Assembly (NCBI GenBank): GCA_964411275.1
Contig: CAYPKG010000017.1
Coordinates: 1-44,500 of the forward strand
Length of the DNA: 44,500 bases
Direction: 5' to 3'
Origin: CAYPKG01 sp964411275
GTDB lineage: Bacteria > Bacillota > Clostridia > Christensenellales > CAG-138
Shown here: piece after piece, positions 15,133-22,338 of the stretch
Numbering within the stretch: position 1 is the first letter of the stretch
How the letters are laid out: the number at the start of each line of letters is the position of its first letter
The notes under the pieces: model-generated
Seen by the model: the letters and a program-made list of their open reading frames with translations, nothing else
What the model was told of the DNA's origin: nothing
Databases searched by the model: none
Translations under genes and position numbers: made by a program

Positions 15133-15893
15133 GAAAGGCTGCCCTCCCACAAAAGGCCCACCGGGCAGTGGTCGCTGCCCATCACGTCCGCGTAAATCAG
15201 GCTGTCCCGCACTTCGGGCATCAGCCTGTCGGATACGATAAAATAATCGATGCGCCATCCGGCGTTGTTTTTCCGGGCGTTGTACATATAGCTCCACCAG
15301 GTGTAGCGGCCTGTGGCATCGGGATAGAGCTGGCGGTATGTGTCCGCAAATCCCGCAGACAACAGCGCGGTCATTTTTTCACGCTCCTGATCGGTAAATC
15401 CGGCGTTGTTGCGGTTTGTCCTGGGGTTTTTCAGGTCGATTTCCTGATGCGCCACATTGAGGTCGCCGCAGAGTATCACGGGTTTTTCAGCGTCCAGCTT
15501 TTTTAGATACGCCAAAAACGCATCCTCCCATTCCATGCGGTAGGCAAGGCGCATTAGCTCCCGCTGGGAGTTGGGCGTGTAGCAGGTGACGAAATAAAAA
15601 TCCGGGTAGGATAGTGTAATCACCCGGCCTTCCTGGTCGTGCTCGTCAATCCCGATGCCGTATGTGACGCAGAGGGGCTCTGCTTTTGTAAAAATAGCCG
15701 TGCCGGAATATCCCTTTTTTACGGCGCTGTTCCAGTATTCAAAATATTCAGGAAGGTCCACCTCGGCCTGTCCCTGCTGCATTTTTGTTTCCTGGAGGGC
15801 AAGAATGTCCGGGTTTTCCTTTGCAACAAAATCCAAAAAGCCTTTGTTGAGGCACGCGCGCAGGCCGTTTACGTTCCAGCTAACCAGTTTCAT
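15129..15893 (-). CDS. xth: Exodeoxyribonuclease III / AP endonuclease
   Basis: Cuts DNA at abasic sites in base excision repair and degrades 3' ends; the ExoA/XthA family of EEP nucleases, 254 aa. Motifs are SWNVNGLRA (N-terminus), LQETK with the metal-binding Glu, GYSGTAIFTK, CGDLNVAHQEIDL, WRIDYFIVS and the closing GSDHCPV with the catalytic His. The start is the ATG at 15893, 7 bases after AGAGGAG; a GTG two codons upstream would be too close to that site. First gene of xth-maf-uvrC; a TATACT -10 lies 30 bp upstream. Confidence 0.96.
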   Translation of the reverse strand: MKLVSWNVNGLRACLNKGFLDFVAKENPDILALQETKMQQGQAEVDLPEYFEYWNSAVKKGYSGTAIFTKAEPLCVTYGIGIDEHDQEGRVITLSYPDFYFVTCYTPNSQRELMRLAYRMEWEDAFLAYLKKLDAEKPVILCGDLNVAHQEIDLKNPRTNRNNAGFTDQEREKMTALLSAGFADTYRQLYPDATGRYTWWSYMYNARKNNAGWRIDYFIVSDRLMPEVRDSLIYADVMGSDHCPVGLLWEGSLS

Positions 15894-15922
15894 GAGCACA
15901 CTCCTCTTTATTCAATGCAATC

Positions 15923-15951
15923 AGTATACCATATCGAAGTTGCCCGTTGAA
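15923..15951 (-). promoter_or_regulatory. Probable promoter of xth-maf-uvrC
   Basis: TATACT (15923-15928, minus strand) is a good -10. The -35 at 17-bp spacing, TTCAAC, is weak. It drives away from the promoter at 16028-16056, so this 508-bp gap is a divergent control region. Confidence 0.45.
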
Positions 15952-16027
15952 GACCGCGTTTTTCTCCATTTTGACAAAAATCTACGAAAAAAGATTGTCT
16001 TTGCGGGGTTTATTGGAAAATTGACTG

Positions 16028-16056
16028 TTGCGTTTTGCAAACAAGGGGGCTATAAT
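16028..16056 (+). promoter_or_regulatory. Promoter of the structured RNA / zinc-ribbon gene
   Basis: TTGCGT (16028-16033) and TATAAT (16051-16056) are 17 bp apart. The expected start near 16063 leaves about 340 nt before the ATG at 16402. Confidence 0.65.
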
Positions 16057-16062
16057 AAACCC

Positions 16063-16395
16063 AGTGCCCGAGATTCGGGTCTGTGGTTGAAAATCGATGC
16101 CAGTCGCAGGCGAAACGATCCACGTAAGCCGGTGATATGCCGGTGAGCATGGTGCGGCCTAGATGTAAGACCAACCAGAGAGCATATTGAAAAGGGTTTA
16201 GCCTATGTAGCGTCACTTCTTGTCATTTCAAGAAAGATCTATGAAAGCCAAAAGCCAAATTTCAAAACGTTCCTGAGAGAGGTAGTAGTGGGGGCCTTCA
16301 CGGGCTATGAGCGAACCTTCCTGTTGGCGAGTGTGGGGGCAAAGACCAGGTCAGCCGAAGAACGGACACAAAAATAATTTTCCAGAAGGGGATTT
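16063..16395 (+). ncRNA. Long structured RNA leader or non-coding RNA (raiA-type candidate)
   Basis: There is no open frame, but pairing is extensive. A CCCGA/TCGGG hairpin (16067-16079) comes first. CTGTGGTTG (16081-16089) pairs at 8 of 9 positions with CAACCAGAG (16173-16181), closing a multibranch domain with ATCG/CGAT (16093-16096 and 16116-16119) and CCGG/CCGG stems inside. GGTTTAGCC (16195-16203) can pair with GGCTA and AACC near 16303-16317 around a TTCTTG/CAAGAA hairpin. A TTGGC/GCCGA stem follows. Length and multi-domain folding resemble large Firmicutes RNAs; raiA is one candidate I cannot confirm from memory of its consensus. It may be the zinc-ribbon mRNA leader or a separate RNA. 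Confidence 0.55.
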
Positions 16396-16401
16396 TAACA
16401 C

Positions 16402-16677
16402 ATGTTCCAGGACAAAGAGTTGGTATGCAAGGATTGTGGCGCAACGTTCGTATTCACCGTGGGTGAGCAGGAGTTTTATGCTGAGAAGGGCTTCCAGAAT
16501 GAGCCCGTTCGTTGCCGTGATTGCCGGAATTCCCGCAAGAACCAGCGCAGTGGCGAGCGTGAAATGTATGATGCGGTTTGCGCACAGTGCGGCGCGCCCA
16601 CCAAAATTCCGTTCGTTCCCAAGAACGACCGTCCGATCTACTGCAGCAACTGCTTCCAGCAGCGCAGAGGTATGTAA
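16402..16677 (+). CDS. Small protein with two zinc ribbons
   Basis: A 91-aa cytosolic protein with four CxxC pairs: C9/C12, C38/C41, C60/C63 and C81/C84, which would bind two zinc ions. The first half (LVCKDCGATFVFTVGEQEFY, then GFQNEPVRCRDCR) matches the probable zinc-ribbon family common in Firmicutes; the second half (CAQCGAPTKIPFVPKNDRP, YCSNC) is the related CxxC-x17-CxxC ribbon. Basic residues lie between the two (RNSRKNQRSGER), which suggests RNA or ribosome binding. AAGGGG lies 11 bases before the ATG. The long structured leader upstream and a terminator downstream make it a single-gene unit. Molecular role unknown. Confidence 0.88.
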   Translation: MFQDKELVCKDCGATFVFTVGEQEFYAEKGFQNEPVRCRDCRNSRKNQRSGEREMYDAVCAQCGAPTKIPFVPKNDRPIYCSNCFQQRRGM

Positions 16678-16733
16678 GCACAAATCCCCTTTGTTCCACA
16701 GTTGTGGATAAATGGTGATTAAAAACGACAAAG

Positions 16734-16773
16734 GTGCTGCCGCGCCATAAGCGAGGCAGCGCTTTTCTGTTTT
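16734..16773 (+). terminator. Intrinsic terminator after the zinc-ribbon gene
   Basis: An 8-bp stem GTGCTGCC (16734-16741) / GGCAGCGC (16755-16762) is followed by TTTTCTGTTTT. Confidence 0.8.
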
Positions 16774-16892
16774 GGCGGCGGGTTTTGATGAGCAACCGGT
16801 TGCGAAGGATGTTTCCCTGGGGGGGAGGGACGGCTAAAAACTTCGATTTGCTGTGAATGACGTTTTTATATTGCTGAAATATAAAAGGGCAG

Positions 16893-16921
16893 TTCTCCTT
16901 TTCCAACAAATATGATATAAT
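16893..16921 (+). promoter_or_regulatory. Probable promoter of ebfC-recR
   Basis: TATAAT (16916-16921) is perfect; the -35 at 17-bp spacing, TTCTCC, is weak. The ATG of ebfC is 38 bp downstream. Confidence 0.45.
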
Positions 16922-16958
16922 TGATCCAAATGGAATTTCGCTTGGAGGATGTTACGAG

Positions 16959-17300
16959 ATGGCAAGAGGCGGTTATCGTCCCGGAGGAATGGGCGGCATG
17001 AATATGCAGCAGATGATGAAACAGGCCCAGAAGATGCAGCAGGACATGGCGAAGATGCAGGAAGAGTTGGCGGCGCGGGAGTTCACGGCCCAGGCTGGCG
17101 GCGGCATGGTAAAGGCCACGGTCACCGGACAAAAAATGGTGAAGGCCATCGAGATAGACCCTGCCTGTGTGGACCCGGACGATGTGGAAATGCTCCAGGA
17201 TCTGGTGCTTGCGGCGGTCAACGAGGCGCTTCGAACCGCTGAGGAAACCACCCAGGCGGAAATGGGCAAAGTCACCGGCGGCATGAATTTGGGGTTTTAA
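16959..17300 (+). CDS. YbaB/EbfC nucleoid-associated protein
   Basis: A 113-aa DNA-binding protein of the YbaB/EbfC family, dimeric tweezers that coat the nucleoid. The N-terminal extension is Gly/Met-rich (GGYRPGGMGGMNMQQMM). A coiled helix of Gln/Lys/Met follows (about 17-42), then the core AGGGMVKATVTGQ and IEIDPACVDPDDVEMLQDLV. The length is typical. TTGGAGG precedes the ATG. In most bacteria this gene stands between dnaX and recR; here recR follows after 6 bp, but dnaX is absent and a promoter takes its place. Cotranscription with recR suggests a link to recombination repair. Confidence 0.95.
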   Translation: MARGGYRPGGMGGMNMQQMMKQAQKMQQDMAKMQEELAAREFTAQAGGGMVKATVTGQKMVKAIEIDPACVDPDDVEMLQDLVLAAVNEALRTAEETTQAEMGKVTGGMNLGF

Positions 17301-17306
17301 GGGCGT

Positions 17307-17909
17307 ATGTCACAGGATATAGAACCCATTGTCCGGCTGGCTGCGCAGCTGGGCAGGCTGCCCGGTGTCGGCGCGAAAACAGCCCGGCGGCTGGCATATT
17401 TTCTATTGGACGTGCCGGAAGCGCAGGCCCAGGAGCTGGCGAAGGCAATCCTGGACGCGCGCAAAAACGTGAAAGGCTGCCCGGTGTGCGGCGGGTATAC
17501 CGACGTGGTGCCCTGCGCCATGTGCACCGACCGGTCCCGGGATGAAAGCGTCATCTGTGTGGTACGGGACGCCCGGGATATCGCCGCCATGGAAAAGGCG
17601 AGGGAGTTTCGCGGGCAATACCATGTGCTGCAGGGGGTAATTTCCCCGCTGGACGGAATTGGCCCGGAGGATATCCGCATCAGGGAACTCATTGAGCGGG
17701 TGCGCGCGGGAAGCGTACGGGAGGTTATATTGGCCACCAACCCGGACATGGAGGGGGAGGCAACCGCCAATTACATTGCCCGGCAGCTGAAGGAAATTCC
17801 CGGCGTAAAGGCCACCCGCATTGCCCACGGCATTCCCATCGGCGGAAATTTGGAGTACACCGACGGCGTGACGCTTGCAAAAGCTCTGGAGGGGCGGCGG
17901 GATATTTAG
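17307..17909 (+). CDS. recR: Recombination mediator RecR
   Basis: A 200-aa ring-forming protein that works with RecO to load RecA on SSB-coated single-stranded DNA. In order: helix-hairpin-helix LPGVGAKTARRLAYFLL (18-34), a four-cysteine zinc finger CPVC and CAMC (about 58-73), a Toprim domain with VVRDARDIAAMEKA and ATNPDMEGEATA, and the C-terminal Walker B-like GIPIGGNLEYTDGVTLAKAL. Length and order are normal. Its start is 6 bp after the ebfC stop. Confidence 0.97.
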   Translation: MSQDIEPIVRLAAQLGRLPGVGAKTARRLAYFLLDVPEAQAQELAKAILDARKNVKGCPVCGGYTDVVPCAMCTDRSRDESVICVVRDARDIAAMEKAREFRGQYHVLQGVISPLDGIGPEDIRIRELIERVRAGSVREVILATNPDMEGEATANYIARQLKEIPGVKATRIAHGIPIGGNLEYTDGVTLAKALEGRRDI

Positions 17910-17917
17910 GCAAGAAA

Positions 17918-18076
17918 ATGGAAACCATGTACAGGGAAGGGAGAATATCCCTGGAAACTGGACGAATTGACGGTGAAATAAAAAATATTCGTAAATTTTT
18001 AGAATTTTGCAACCAAAACGTCATCAATATCGTCTATTATGAGAGAAGAAAAAAACTGCATGGGTTGCGGTCATGA
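17918..18076 (+). CDS. Possible small ORF (52 aa), doubtful
   Basis: An open frame of 52 codons starts at ATG 8 bp after recR. The product would be charged and helical (KNIRKFLEFCNQNV, then YYERRKKLHG). There is no good ribosome binding site, and the codons end in A/T far more often than in neighbouring genes, so this may be a chance frame in AT-rich spacer. No family recognised. Confidence 0.2.
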   Translation: METMYREGRISLETGRIDGEIKNIRKFLEFCNQNVINIVYYERRKKLHGLRS

Positions 18077-18116
18077 TGGGCTCCGCAGGGGTAAACGAAA
18101 GAAAGGGGAACGCAAT

Positions 18117-19121
18117 ATGGCGAAAAAACTAATGGTCGTTGGGCTCTTGATGTGTGTGCTTTTTGTGTGCGCCTGCGCGATTTCCCCGGCGGCGCTCCCT
18201 GTATCGACTGAGCAGACAGACGCGCGCGTGCTGTCCAACGCAAGGGTACAATACCGCAATGCGTCGATTATCGTGGCCGGTACCTGCATACAGTCCCATA
18301 TCAACCTCAAAGGTGAAAACTGCTTTGATCTTTTGGTTTCCGAGGTGCTGGCAGGGGATGCCGGCGCGGGGGACCTCATTCATTGCGCGTCCGGCTCTAT
18401 GGACGTTGGAAGCGAGTATCTGCTGTATCTAGGCCAGTCCATGGAAGAAGTGAATTACGCGGAGGATACGGCTGGATATATCCTGCTGTCCGAAGCGCCG
18501 CTGCCCATATTGGACAGCGAGGTGTTTTGGCAGGGCGCCCGGGTTCCCCTTTCCGCATTGAAAGAGGATATCGCCCGGCTGTCCGAGGTGATCAGCGCAC
18601 CCGCGCCGCTTCAATATTACGATACGCTCAATAGCCTTGCTTTTGCGGCCCAGGAGATATTCATCGGCCGTGTCATCAGCCTGTCAGGACAGACGGAACA
18701 GAGCTTTTCCATCCGCAACGGCGGCGTTGCGGAAAAGACGCAGTTTCCGGCGGAGATTGCCGTAGTGGAAGCCTTCGGCTCCATTAAGGGCACGTTCCGC
18801 TATGCCCAGCGCATTGAGCTTGTGCATTGCCCGGCCCGGATGGGGGAATTGGTTGACGCGGCCACGCTGCAGCCTAAGGGCCTGCAGGAAAGCCAGGCCG
18901 CACCTCTCGTGGAAGGGGGCTATTACTTGTTTTTCCTGGAAAAAGGGCCGGATGATAAACAGTCGTATTATTTCCCCATCAATCCCCTGCAGGGATATGT
19001 CGGCCTCCAGGCGGAGGAGTTGACGGTGCCTGCCTTCAACCGAACACTGTCCATGTATCGGGAGTTGACGCCGCTTGTCCAGGCGTTGCGGGAGAGCCTG
19101 CGGCAGGTGAACGGGAAATAA
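18117..19121 (+). CDS. Putative lipoprotein with a duplicated beta-rich domain
   Basis: A 334-aa exported protein, start placed at the ATG 18117 behind AAAGGGG rather than an upstream in-frame ATG without a site. A hydrophobic segment LMVVGLLMCVLFVCAC ends in cysteines (C18 or C20) that could be lipidated. Two similar units follow: about 36-120 (ASIIVAGTCIQSHINL, FDLLVSEVLAGDAG, CASGSMDVGSEYLLYLG) and about 190-300 (AQEIFIGRVISLSGQT, AEIAVVEAFGSIKG, LVEGGYYLFFLEKG). Each has the pattern of an OB/netrin-like beta barrel closing with a GxxYLxxL strand. No catalytic motif and no named family recognised. Monocistronic, with its own terminator. Confidence 0.8.
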   Translation: MAKKLMVVGLLMCVLFVCACAISPAALPVSTEQTDARVLSNARVQYRNASIIVAGTCIQSHINLKGENCFDLLVSEVLAGDAGAGDLIHCASGSMDVGSEYLLYLGQSMEEVNYAEDTAGYILLSEAPLPILDSEVFWQGARVPLSALKEDIARLSEVISAPAPLQYYDTLNSLAFAAQEIFIGRVISLSGQTEQSFSIRNGGVAEKTQFPAEIAVVEAFGSIKGTFRYAQRIELVHCPARMGELVDAATLQPKGLQESQAAPLVEGGYYLFFLEKGPDDKQSYYFPINPLQGYVGLQAEELTVPAFNRTLSMYRELTPLVQALRESLRQVNGK

Positions 19122-19148
19122 ACAAAAAACGATAATTGAAATTAGTTG

Positions 19149-19173
19149 AGCGGCTTTTGCCGCTTTTTTTGTT
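19149..19173 (+). terminator. Intrinsic terminator of the lipoprotein gene
   Basis: The stem AGCGGC (19149-19154) / GCCGCT (19159-19164) has a TTTT loop and is followed by a run of seven or more T. Confidence 0.88.
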
Positions 19174-19196
19174 TGTCCCTATGAATGGCATAATAG

Positions 19197-19402
19197 AAAA
19201 AACCAAAACAAAGCGGGAACCACGCGGTTCCCGCTTATCAAAATTTTCGTCCGGGTCTCGCTTGCTGCCCGGTTGCCCCATCCGTTCAGGTCGCGAGGAA
19301 TTAGATACAAAGTAGTTCGTTTATGTCTTTTAAGGAGGAAGAACAGTCAATGAAGAATACTGTTGTTTCCCGGACGAAAGAAAACGGTCTCACTTACTCC
19401 TC
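19197..19402 (-). ncRNA. Free-standing small RNA gene, family not recognised
   Basis: A minus-strand unit of about 205 nt with a promoter, strong internal structure and an intrinsic terminator, facing away from a neighbouring gene it could lead. TTTCGTCCGGG (19369-19379) pairs perfectly over 11 bp with CCCGGACGAAA (19245-19255). Inside are AACAGT/ACTGTT (19359-19364, 19342-19347), an unpaired CCTCCTT (19332-19338) and CTCGC/GCGAG (19293-19297, 19257-19261). The end is GCGGGAACC/GGTTCCCGC (19213-19234) followed by TTTGTTTTGGTTTTTT. The size fits 6S RNA, but the branched fold does not. Nothing else is visible in the 19122-19509 gap. Confidence 0.6.
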
Positions 19403-19408
19403 GCCTAT

Positions 19409-19437
19409 ATTATAACACCACATCTTGGGGAAAACAA
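19409..19437 (-). promoter_or_regulatory. Promoter of the small RNA gene
   Basis: On the minus strand TTGTTT (19432-19437) and TATAAT (19409-19414) are 17 bp apart. Confidence 0.65.
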
Positions 19438-19509
19438 CCCCCTACCTCATAAATATAGGCCATTTTTATCGAAAATATTACAAATAAATGAAAATAAATT
19501 ATGAACAAA

Positions 19510-20397
19510 TCACAATTTTGACGAAAAGGGAGGGGTGAAGGCTGTGTCCGCCGCTTTTCGCCCCTGAATAAGCACATTCGTAAAACCGAGCTTTTTACAA
19601 AACTCCATGGCGCGCTGGTACTCCCGCCGGGTCAGGGGACGTTGCAGCATAGCGGGGAGGGCGGCCATGTCCCCCGCAGGGACATATTGCCCCATGAGGG
19701 AAATTGGCGTATCGAGAGGGAGGGCGCTTTTCAGAAACAGCAGCACAGCCCGGGTGTCGGACAAACACCCCGGCAACACCAGATGCCGGACGAGAATTCC
19801 CCGGATGGCCAGCCCATCCGAGTCCACCGCAAGGAGGCCCACCTGCCGGTACATTTCTAAAATGGCGGGGGCGGCAAACTCAAAATAATCAGCCGCGCCG
19901 GAAAGCCTTTCGCTAAGCTTGCTGTCCACATACTTGCAGTCCGGGACATATATATCGATCAACCCCTCCAAAGACCGCAGCGTGTCCACCAGCTCATAAG
20001 CATTGGTATTATAGAGGATCGGCAGCGTCAGCCCCTGGCTTCTCGCGAGGGGAATAGCCTTTTGAAGCGCCTCCACATGGGGGGCGGGGGTCACGAGATT
20101 GATGTTGTGTACGCCCATCGCTTGCAGCTGCAAAAACAGCTCCGCCAGCCGCTGTGGCGTACAGGGTTCCCCCAGAGGCCGGGCGCTAATCTCGTAGTTC
20201 TGGCAAAAGCGGCAGGCGAGGTTGCAGCCGGAAAAGAACACCGTGCCGGAACCCCGCGTGCCGCTAAAAACGGGCTCCTCCCAGAAATGGGGCGCAGCAC
20301 GGGCCACAAGGGGAATTTCCATAGCGCCGCAAAGTCCGGGGGCGTGATCTCTTCTAGCGCCGCACCGCCTGGGACAAAGGAAACAAGGCGCTTCCAT
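19510..20397 (-). CDS. PflX-like radical SAM protein
   Basis: A 295-aa iron-sulfur protein of the PflX family (COG1313-type homologues of pyruvate formate-lyase activase). The radical SAM cluster motif CNLACRFC is at about 65-72, preceded by FFSG. An N-terminal cysteine group CFLCPRRCGARR with a later LCGA is typical of this subfamily. The start is ATG 20397, immediately after the ROK gene stop (1 bp between); the upstream part of the open frame is only a shadow of that gene. True PflA enzymes are recognised by a different context, and no formate lyase is nearby, so the substrate protein is unknown. Confidence 0.88.
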   Translation of the reverse strand: MEAPCFLCPRRCGARRDHAPGLCGAMEIPLVARAAPHFWEEPVFSGTRGSGTVFFSGCNLACRFCQNYEISARPLGEPCTPQRLAELFLQLQAMGVHNINLVTPAPHVEALQKAIPLARSQGLTLPILYNTNAYELVDTLRSLEGLIDIYVPDCKYVDSKLSERLSGAADYFEFAAPAILEMYRQVGLLAVDSDGLAIRGILVRHLVLPGCLSDTRAVLLFLKSALPLDTPISLMGQYVPAGDMAALPAMLQRPLTRREYQRAMEFCKKLGFTNVLIQGRKAADTAFTPPFSSKL

Positions 20398-20398
20398 A

Positions 20399-21346
20399 TC
20401 AGTTGCGGCCCAGCATGGCAGCACCGATGATGCCCGCGTCGTTGCCCAGCACGGCGGGGACGATCTCGCCGTATTCCTTGAAGAAGCATTTGCGCCTGAC
20501 GTTTTCCCGCAGAGGCTCGAACAGGAAATCCCCCGCGTGGCTGACGCCGCCGCCGATGGCGATGACCTCTGGGTCCAGCAGCACGATGATGGAGCACAGG
20601 GCGCTGCCCAGCTGATCCACATACCGCTCAAATATGTCGAGGGCGATGGTATCCCCGTCCTTGGCGCAGTCGACGACCATTTTAGCGGTGACATTGCGCA
20701 AATTACCCTCTGCGTCCGTTGTGATTTTTGAGGTGTGGTAATCCACCACCGCACGCCGCCCCTGCTGCACCAGCCACGTGGCGGTACAGGAAGCCTCAAT
20801 GCAGCCCCGGGTGCCGCAGGTGCACAGGGGGCCGTCGTGGGAAAGTATCATATGCCCCAACTCCACCCCGTGGCCAAGGCCGCCGTTGAACATCCTGCCG
20901 CCGAGTATGACGCCGCCGCCCACGCCTGTGCCCAATGTAATGAGCACGGCCGTCTCTTTGCCCACAAACGCACCGGCATGAAGCTCCGCCAAAGCGGCGG
21001 CGTTGGCGTCGTTTGCCAGATACACAGGAACGCCCGCGTCCAGATACTCGCTCACCAGCGCTCTTAGGGGTACGTTGTGAAATTGCAGGTTGTAGGCATT
21101 AATCACGTTCTCGCAGGCGGGGTCAATGCTGCCCGGCACCGCAATGCCGACGGAGGCGAAGGTGCCCACAGGAACTTTCAGCTCTCGGGCCATGTCCTCC
21201 ACCAAAGCCGCCATCAGCGCCGCCGTCTGGCGGCTGGGGCTGCCCGTGGGAAAGGGGACGCTGCGCCGGACGATGATCTTTTTATTGTCGTCCACCACGC
21301 CCACCGCGATATTGGTGCCTCCTACGTCAAAACCAACTTGCAGCAT
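20399..21346 (-). CDS. ROK-family glucokinase
   Basis: A cytosolic ATP-dependent sugar kinase of 315 aa, probably forming glucose 6-phosphate. The phosphate-binding loop is FDVGGTNIAVG (6-16), the catalytic Asp is D113 in LANDANAAAL, and the ROK zinc site is H165 with CTCGTRGC (C175, C177, C182). There is no N-terminal helix-turn-helix, so it is a kinase and not a NagC-type repressor. AGGAGG lies 7 bases before the ATG. It lies 61 bp after hprK in the same direction, which links sugar phosphorylation with carbon-catabolite control. Confidence 0.93.
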   Translation of the reverse strand: MLQVGFDVGGTNIAVGVVDDNKKIIVRRSVPFPTGSPSRQTAALMAALVEDMARELKVPVGTFASVGIAVPGSIDPACENVINAYNLQFHNVPLRALVSEYLDAGVPVYLANDANAAALAELHAGAFVGKETAVLITLGTGVGGGVILGGRMFNGGLGHGVELGHMILSHDGPLCTCGTRGCIEASCTATWLVQQGRRAVVDYHTSKITTDAEGNLRNVTAKMVVDCAKDGDTIALDIFERYVDQLGSALCSIIVLLDPEVIAIGGGVSHAGDFLFEPLRENVRRKCFFKEYGEIVPAVLGNDAGIIGAAMLGRN

Positions 21347-21407
21347 ATATGATCCTCCTAAAAAGTTCTCTATGGGGATTGGCAGGGGGCCTTAACCCCT
21401 TGAAAGG

Positions 21408-22334
21408 CTATCTGCTTTCGATCTCCTGCATCCAGCGCTTGTCAAATTCCCTTGCGGCGTCGTAGCCAAGCTTTTTCAGCCGGTAGTTCCGGGCGGCGAC
21501 CTCCACGATGATCGCGAGGTTTCGCCCGGGGCGCACGGGCATGATGAGCTTTGGAACCTTTACGCCGAGTATTTCCACAAAATCCTCGTCAAGGCCCAGC
21601 CGTTCGTAGGACCTTCCTTCCTCCCACATCTCCATTTCCATCACCAGATCGATGGATTTTTCCGGAATGACCGCGCCCACACCGTACATGTATCTTACGT
21701 CGATGATGCCGATCCCACGGATTTCCATGAGATGCCGGGTCAATGCCGGGGCTGCGCCTGACAGGCGGTTTTCCGCTACCCGGCGGATTTCCATCACGTC
21801 GTCCGCCACCAGGCGGTGGCCGCGTTTGATCATCTCGAGAGCGGTTTCGCTTTTGCCCATGCCGCTTTCTCCGGAAAGCATCACGCCCACGCCGTACACG
21901 TCCATCAGCACGCCGTGGCGGGTTATGGTGGGGGCCAGAAGCCGGTCCAGATAATTGGTGATGGCGTGGCCGGTTTTCGTGGTGCTTCTATCGCTGCGAA
22001 ATACCGGGATACCATGTTGTTCCATGCAGATCAACAGCGTGGGTAACGGATCAAAGCCCTGGGCGAATACCACACAGGGAATTTCCTCCTGGCTGCAAAA
22101 CAGCTCCGTGCGCTCCGAGAGGATATGATCGGGAATTTCCAGGAGATAATGCATTTCCGCATTGCCGATGAGCTGCACCCGGTTTGCGGTGAAATGCCCG
22201 AAATAACCGGAAAATTGCAGTCCGGGGCGGTTTGTGTCGCCATCGGTGACGGGGATGACGCCCCGCCCCCGGGCGCAGATTTGAAACCCCAGCCTTTGTG
22301 CAAATTCGTCCACGGCAATCTGAATTGAAACCAT
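21408..22334 (-). CDS. hprK: HPr kinase/phosphorylase
   Basis: A bifunctional regulator of 308 aa that phosphorylates HPr at Ser46 when glycolytic intermediates are high and reverses this under starvation; it is central to Firmicutes carbon-catabolite control. The Walker A GESGMGKS (155-162) is followed by HRLVADDVMEI, and the family signature EIRGIGIIDVRYMYG and a C-terminal NLAIIVEVAARN segment are intact. The start is ATG 22334 with GGAGG about 9 bases upstream. It begins 4 bp after the HAD gene in a tight operon. HPr itself (ptsH) is not in the window. Confidence 0.97.
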   Translation of the reverse strand: MVSIQIAVDEFAQRLGFQICARGRGVIPVTDGDTNRPGLQFSGYFGHFTANRVQLIGNAEMHYLLEIPDHILSERTELFCSQEEIPCVVFAQGFDPLPTLLICMEQHGIPVFRSDRSTTKTGHAITNYLDRLLAPTITRHGVLMDVYGVGVMLSGESGMGKSETALEMIKRGHRLVADDVMEIRRVAENRLSGAAPALTRHLMEIRGIGIIDVRYMYGVGAVIPEKSIDLVMEMEMWEEGRSYERLGLDEDFVEILGVKVPKLIMPVRPGRNLAIIVEVAARNYRLKKLGYDAAREFDKRWMQEIESR

Positions 22335-22338
22335 GCCT

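Noticed and set aside
16063..16395. Group I/II intron or RNase P RNA as identity of the structured region.
   Set aside because: No domain V, no intron-encoded protein, and no RNase P signature could be found by eye.
16703..16711. A perfect DnaA-box sequence (TGTGGATAA, complement of TTATCCACA).
   Set aside because: It is single, with no cluster, AT-rich unwinding element or dnaA/dnaN nearby. One 9-mer is not evidence of an origin.
19213..19234. GGAACCGCG in the small RNA terminator resembles a T-box core.
   Set aside because: It forms part of a simple perfect hairpin, lacks the preceding TGG context and Stem I elements, and no gene lies downstream on that strand.
19350..19415. A 21-codon plus-strand frame with AAGGAGG upstream, antisense to the small RNA.
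   Set aside because: No plus-strand promoter is visible, the spacing from the site to ATG is long, and the minus-strand RNA explains the conserved-looking structure better.
20398..20799. An N-terminal extension of the radical SAM frame.
   Set aside because: It is the antisense-frame shadow of the ROK kinase gene, with no family features; the methionine at 20397 begins the conserved cysteine motif.
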